Of a stretch of DNA of 37,407 bases, positions 34,599-37,407 are shown piece after piece. A program made the position numbers and the translations under genes. The notes beneath the pieces are model-generated. The model saw nothing but the letters and a program-made list of their open reading frames with translations. It was not told the DNA's origin and searched no databases. Position 1 is the first letter of the stretch. Each line of letters begins with the position of its first letter. This DNA is from Aeromicrobium sp. (GTDB lineage Bacteria; Actinomycetota; Actinomycetes; Propionibacteriales; Nocardioidaceae): the NCBI GenBank assembly GCA_014377785.1, contig JACMOZ010000516.1, positions 1 through 37,407 of the forward strand, given 5' to 3'.

Positions 34599-35006
34599 CT
34601 AGTTCGTGCGGCGGCGTTTTCCTGGCTGCATCCGCAACGCATTCTTGCGTCGGCGGCAGTATTCGACGCCGATGAGGCCCAAGCCGAAACCGGCAACCGC
34701 TGTCCACATCCACCAGATGCGGTCCGTCGACTCGAGGGTGCCCAGAAACGGTAACAAGGCAATCGCGATGACACCCCAAACGATGGTGCCAACGGTCATG
34801 GTGCGGACGCCGTCGACATCCATCGGTTCGACTTCGGCGACCTTGTGCGTCGTTTTGCCGAGTTCGAGTTCGGTGAGTTCGGGACGACCGAATTCGTGGC
34901 GTCGCGCGACACGGTGAAGACGTTCGCTTTCGCGGTGCCCCATTTTGCGTTCGACGGTGTCGGGTCCATCGCTTTCGTGGATCGTCCGGTCTTCGTGTTC
35001 ACTCAC
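34599..35006 (-). CDS. DUF2530 family membrane protein
   Basis: 135-residue protein. A charged N-terminal half (about 1-55) precedes the DUF2530 domain, VEPMDVDGVRTMTVGTIVWG, which has two membrane segments (IVWGVIAIALLPFL and WMWTAVAGFGLGLIGVEY) and ends in the basic tail YCRRRKNALRMQPGKRRR. The family is actinobacterial and of unknown function, and is often next to an NCS2 permease gene, which here begins about 1.2 kb away. The GTG at 35006 gives the longest form; an internal Met at residue 22 is an alternative, as the core domain alone is about 80 residues. Confidence 0.75.
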   Translation of the reverse strand: MSEHEDRTIHESDGPDTVERKMGHRESERLHRVARRHEFGRPELTELELGKTTHKVAEVEPMDVDGVRTMTVGTIVWGVIAIALLPFLGTLESTDRIWWMWTAVAGFGLGLIGVEYCRRRKNALRMQPGKRRRTN

Positions 35007-35076
35007 ATAGCCAGACTACCGTCTGCGCTCATACCGGGGGTGGTGTCCTCAGGAAGTGCTGGCATGCTGAACTGAG

Positions 35077-36099
35077 ATGAATCCCCGCTATCGACGATTA
35101 CTCATTCCCGGATTGCTCGTGGCCCTGATTGCCGTCGTGCTGGTCACGTCTCTGCGCCGCGAGGCGCAAGGTGCGACGTTGCCGCGGGCAGGCGGCGTAG
35201 ACGGGTTTGACGTGGTGAGCACCATCACCGATCCGCGCATCACCGAATCGAGCGGACTCGTCATCAGCAACGGTCATCCCGATCTTGCCTACACGATCAA
35301 CGACTCTGGAAACACCCCCGTAGTTTTCGCGATCCGGGTGTCAACCGGCAAGGTGGTCGGGGCGACAAGAGTGACCGGCGGGACACTTCTGGACACCGAA
35401 GCCTTGTCGATCGACAGCGACGGGACCCTGTGGATCGCCGACACGGGCGACAACGACAACACCCGCATTGATGCGGCGCTCTATGCCCTGCCCGAACCCG
35501 GCGAAGGCGACCATTCGGTTAAGGCCGATCGCTATCCGGTGGCGTATACCGATGGGCCGCAAGACATCGAAACCCTCCTGATCAATCCGAAAACGAATAA
35601 GAAGTACCTCGTCAGCAAGGGGCTCTTCGGCGGCGAGGTCTATCCGCTGCCGGCGGCACTGAAGACCGATACCGCGAACAAACTGACGCTGATCAACGCC
35701 GAGGTCCCGCTACTTCTCACCGACGGTGCGTTCACTCCCGACGGCCGGTATGCGGTTTTGCGTTCCTACATCGGCATCCACGTCTTCGACGTGAGGACTT
35801 GGCAGCAGGTCAGGACCGAGCCGCTGCCATATCAGAAACAAGGCGAAACGCTGGCGGTGGAATCGGCCGGCGACTCCTTTCTGATAGGAAGCGAAGGCGC
35901 CGGGTCGACGCTTTTGCGCTTCGGCTTCAGCGTCGCGGCGAATGTGCCGGTGCCGGCAGGCCCGACCGCGACGCCGACGCGGTCCAGCGAAGCCGACGGG
36001 TCTCCATCAGGCGGGTTCGAGTTGAACCCGTGGGTGATCGGTGTGGCCGCTGTGGTTACCGTGGCTGCCGGTGCAGTTGTGGTCCGCCGCCGACGTTGA
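35077..36099 (+). CDS. Membrane-anchored beta-propeller-like protein, function unknown
   Basis: 340-residue protein. An N-terminal membrane segment or signal (RLLIPGLLVALIAVVLVTSL) is followed by an extracellular domain with repeated short beta patterns: SSGLVISNGHPDLAYTINDS, DTEALSIDSDGTLWIADTGDN and LTDGAFTPDGRYAVLRSY look like propeller blades. A Pro/Thr/Ser-rich linker and a C-terminal membrane segment (NPWVIGVAAVVTVAAGAVVV) with RRRR form a second anchor. There is no Cys lipobox. Enzymatic residues cannot be assigned. It sits between DUF2530 (divergent) and the NCS2 permease. Confidence 0.7.
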   Translation: MNPRYRRLLIPGLLVALIAVVLVTSLRREAQGATLPRAGGVDGFDVVSTITDPRITESSGLVISNGHPDLAYTINDSGNTPVVFAIRVSTGKVVGATRVTGGTLLDTEALSIDSDGTLWIADTGDNDNTRIDAALYALPEPGEGDHSVKADRYPVAYTDGPQDIETLLINPKTNKKYLVSKGLFGGEVYPLPAALKTDTANKLTLINAEVPLLLTDGAFTPDGRYAVLRSYIGIHVFDVRTWQQVRTEPLPYQKQGETLAVESAGDSFLIGSEGAGSTLLRFGFSVAANVPVPAGPTATPTRSSEADGSPSGGFELNPWVIGVAAVVTVAAGAVVVRRRR

Positions 36100-36181
36100 T
36101 CGGGGGTTGCTATCGCGAGCCCTTGTCGCACCACGCTATGCGTTCTGGCATGCTCCAGTCGTCAGCACCATCTCTTCGTTC

Positions 36182-36271
36182 AGGAGCACTATGCCTTCCA
36201 AACGCACCGGGTCTTCCAAGGACACCGCGTCTTCCAGGAGCACCGGGTCTTTCAGGAGCGCCACGTCGAAC
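36182..36271 (+). repeat. Five 18-bp tandem repeats spanning the NCS2 gene start
   Basis: Units at 36182, 36200, 36218, 36236 and 36254 follow the consensus AGGAGCACCGGGTCTTCC with a few changes each. The first unit contains both the Shine-Dalgarno AGGAG and the ATG. Being a multiple of three, the repeats add Ser/Thr/Arg/Lys-rich hexapeptides (KRTGSS, KDTASS, RSTGSF, RSATSN) to the N-terminus. Confidence 0.85.
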
Positions 36272-37407
36272 GCTCTGGACGGCTACTTCAAGATCGCTGA
36301 ACGAGGATCGTCGGTCGGTCAGGAAATGCGCGGCGGAGTCGTCACATTTCTGACGATGGCCTACATCATCGTCCTCAACCCCATCATCCTCGCCGGCGTG
36401 CCCGACAAGACCGGCAATTTTCTCGGCGGGGGCACCACGTCCGGCTCCGGCTTCGCGGTCATCGCCGCTACCACCGCCCTTGTCGCCGGACTGGTGACGA
36501 TCCTGATGGGCGTCGTCGCCAACTTCCCGCTCGCGTTGGCAACCGGCCTCGGGCTCAACGCCTTCGTCGCGTATTCGGTCGCCACCAAGATGACGTGGGC
36601 CGACGCGATGGGCCTCGTTGTCCTCGAGGGACTGATCATCCTGATTCTGGTGTTGACCGGTTTCAGGAAGGCCGTCTTCGACGCCGTGCCGCGCCAACTC
36701 AAAACCGCCATCGCAGTCGGCATCGGTTTGTTCATCACGTTCATCGGTCTCGTTGACGCGGGCTTCGTCCGTACGACGGGCATCGGCGCTCCGCCCGTGC
36801 AGCTCGGCATCGGCGGAAACCTGAGCGGTTGGCCGGTTCTGGTGTTCTGCATCGGTCTGCTGTTCATGATCGCGCTTTATGCGCGGGGCGTTCCCGGTGC
36901 GATCCTCATCGGGATCGTGGCCACCACGGTCCTCGCGGGCATCGTCGAGTCCATCGCCAACGTCGGCTCCAGCGATGCGGGCAAGAACCCCAAGGGCTGG
37001 AATCTCAACGTGCCGTCCTGGCCGGACAAAATCGTCGCCAAACCGGATTTCTCGCTCATCGGTGACTTCTCCTTGTTCGGTTCTATCGAACGCGTCGGGT
37101 TTGTGACCGCTGCGCTCCTGGTGTTCACCCTGCTGCTCGCGGACTTCTTCGACACCATGGGCACCATGACTGCCATCGGCGCCGAGGCAGGCCTCAACGA
37201 CAAGGAGGGCACGCCCGCAGGCGCACAAAGGATCCTGATCGTCGACTCGATCGCCGCCGCCGCAGGCGGCGCCGCCCGGGTTTCGAGCAACACCTCGTAC
37301 ATCGAATCGGCTTCGGGCGTTGGCGGCGGGGCGCGGGCCGGTCTGGCGGGCGTCGTGACCGGTGGTCTCTTCTTGCTTTCGGCGGTCTTCACGCCGCTCG
37401 TCGGGCA
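36191..37407 (+). CDS. NCS2-family purine permease (AzgA-like), runs off the window end
   Basis: At least 405 residues with no stop before the window ends, so the C-terminus is missing. Family motifs are VTFLTMAYIIVLNP (the TMAYI segment of AzgA-type carriers), GLGLNAFVAYSVATKMTWADAMGLV, LADFFDTMGTMTAIG, and SSNTSYIESASGVGGGARAGL near the cut. These proteins import adenine, guanine or hypoxanthine with protons. The first 30 or so residues are an unusual Ser/Thr-rich extension made by 18-bp repeats; the conserved part begins near ALDGYFKIAERGS. ATG 36191 has AGGAG 4 bases upstream. This is the last gene of the conserved actinobacterial block. Confidence 0.92.
   Translation, partial: MPSKRTGSSKDTASSRSTGSFRSATSNALDGYFKIAERGSSVGQEMRGGVVTFLTMAYIIVLNPIILAGVPDKTGNFLGGGTTSGSGFAVIAATTALVAGLVTILMGVVANFPLALATGLGLNAFVAYSVATKMTWADAMGLVVLEGLIILILVLTGFRKAVFDAVPRQLKTAIAVGIGLFITFIGLVDAGFVRTTGIGAPPVQLGIGGNLSGWPVLVFCIGLLFMIALYARGVPGAILIGIVATTVLAGIVESIANVGSSDAGKNPKGWNLNVPSWPDKIVAKPDFSLIGDFSLFGSIERVGFVTAALLVFTLLLADFFDTMGTMTAIGAEAGLNDKEGTPAGAQRILIVDSIAAAAGGAARVSSNTSYIESASGVGGGARAGLAGVVTGGLFLLSAVFTPLVG

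Noticed and set aside
36110-37228. 372-residue minus-strand frame at the window end
   Set aside because: Antisense of the NCS2 permease, which has family motifs throughout and remains open to the window end.
1-37407. CRISPR arrays, IS elements, tRNA or rRNA genes, prophage
   Set aside because: No regularly spaced direct repeats, transposase or integrase motifs, or cloverleaf and rRNA signatures were seen on either strand.

Overview
The window is a gene-dense stretch of chromosome from a fairly high-GC actinobacterium (GC judged by eye at roughly 60-65%). The evidence is GTG starts, many 4-base ATGA/GTGA gene overlaps, a PadR-controlled LolD/FtsX-type exporter, and the block cold-shock protein / MFS / DUF3027 / DUF2530 / NCS2 permease, an arrangement familiar from actinobacterial chromosomes. 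The genus cannot be fixed from the sequence; a Propionibacteriales-like organism is a guess. There is no phage, IS element, CRISPR array, tRNA or rRNA.

Layout. (1) 1-200: a 24-base C run (probably a contig edge) and a degenerate palindromic repeat. (2) 201-8541: a complete aerobic CO-dehydrogenase-like molybdenum hydroxylase cluster on the + strand: MocA-type nucleotidyltransferase, CoxD (MoxR AAA+), CoxE (VWA), XdhC/CoxF, then coxS-coxL-coxM-coxG. CoxL carries AYRGAGR, and the order is S-L-M, so this is a form II enzyme whose substrate need not be CO. A perfect CRP/GlxR-like palindrome overlaps the -35 box upstream of coxS. (3) 8693-11316: metQ-metN-metI methionine importer with a non-lipoprotein binding protein. 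(4) 11368-11425: a palindrome with perfect 25-bp arms, related to the repeat at the window start. (5) 11465-15725, minus strand: tryptophan 2,3-dioxygenase, an unknown polytopic membrane protein with two CxxC motifs, and a LuxR-type two-component pair. (6) 15939-21072: a TrmO/TsaA-domain protein and a ROK regulator (minus), divergent from a CUT2-type (xylose-like) sugar importer. (7) 21169-26190: an ABC-2 exporter pair, an acyl-CoA synthetase, a PemK/MazF-like protein and a YihY/BrkB membrane protein. (8) 26206-30293: a PadR regulator with a 20-bp-arm operator and a LolD/FtsX-type exporter, followed by a possible 43-residue basic peptide. (9) 30345-37407: cold-shock protein, MFS, DUF3027, a broken DHA2 drug-efflux gene with at least three lesions, DUF2530, a membrane-anchored propeller-like protein, and an NCS2 purine permease running off the window end.

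The genes form conventional modules: cofactor maturation feeding a molybdenum hydroxylase, two solute importers, two exporters and their local regulators. I did not find a clearly undescribed system. The features most worth a second look are mainly regulatory and repeat-level: the matching -35-overlapping motifs at coxS and the broken DHA2 gene, the perfect PadR-type operator, the dispersed long palindromes, the 18-bp repeats that duplicate the ribosome-binding region of the NCS2 gene, and the multiply damaged DHA2 pseudogene.
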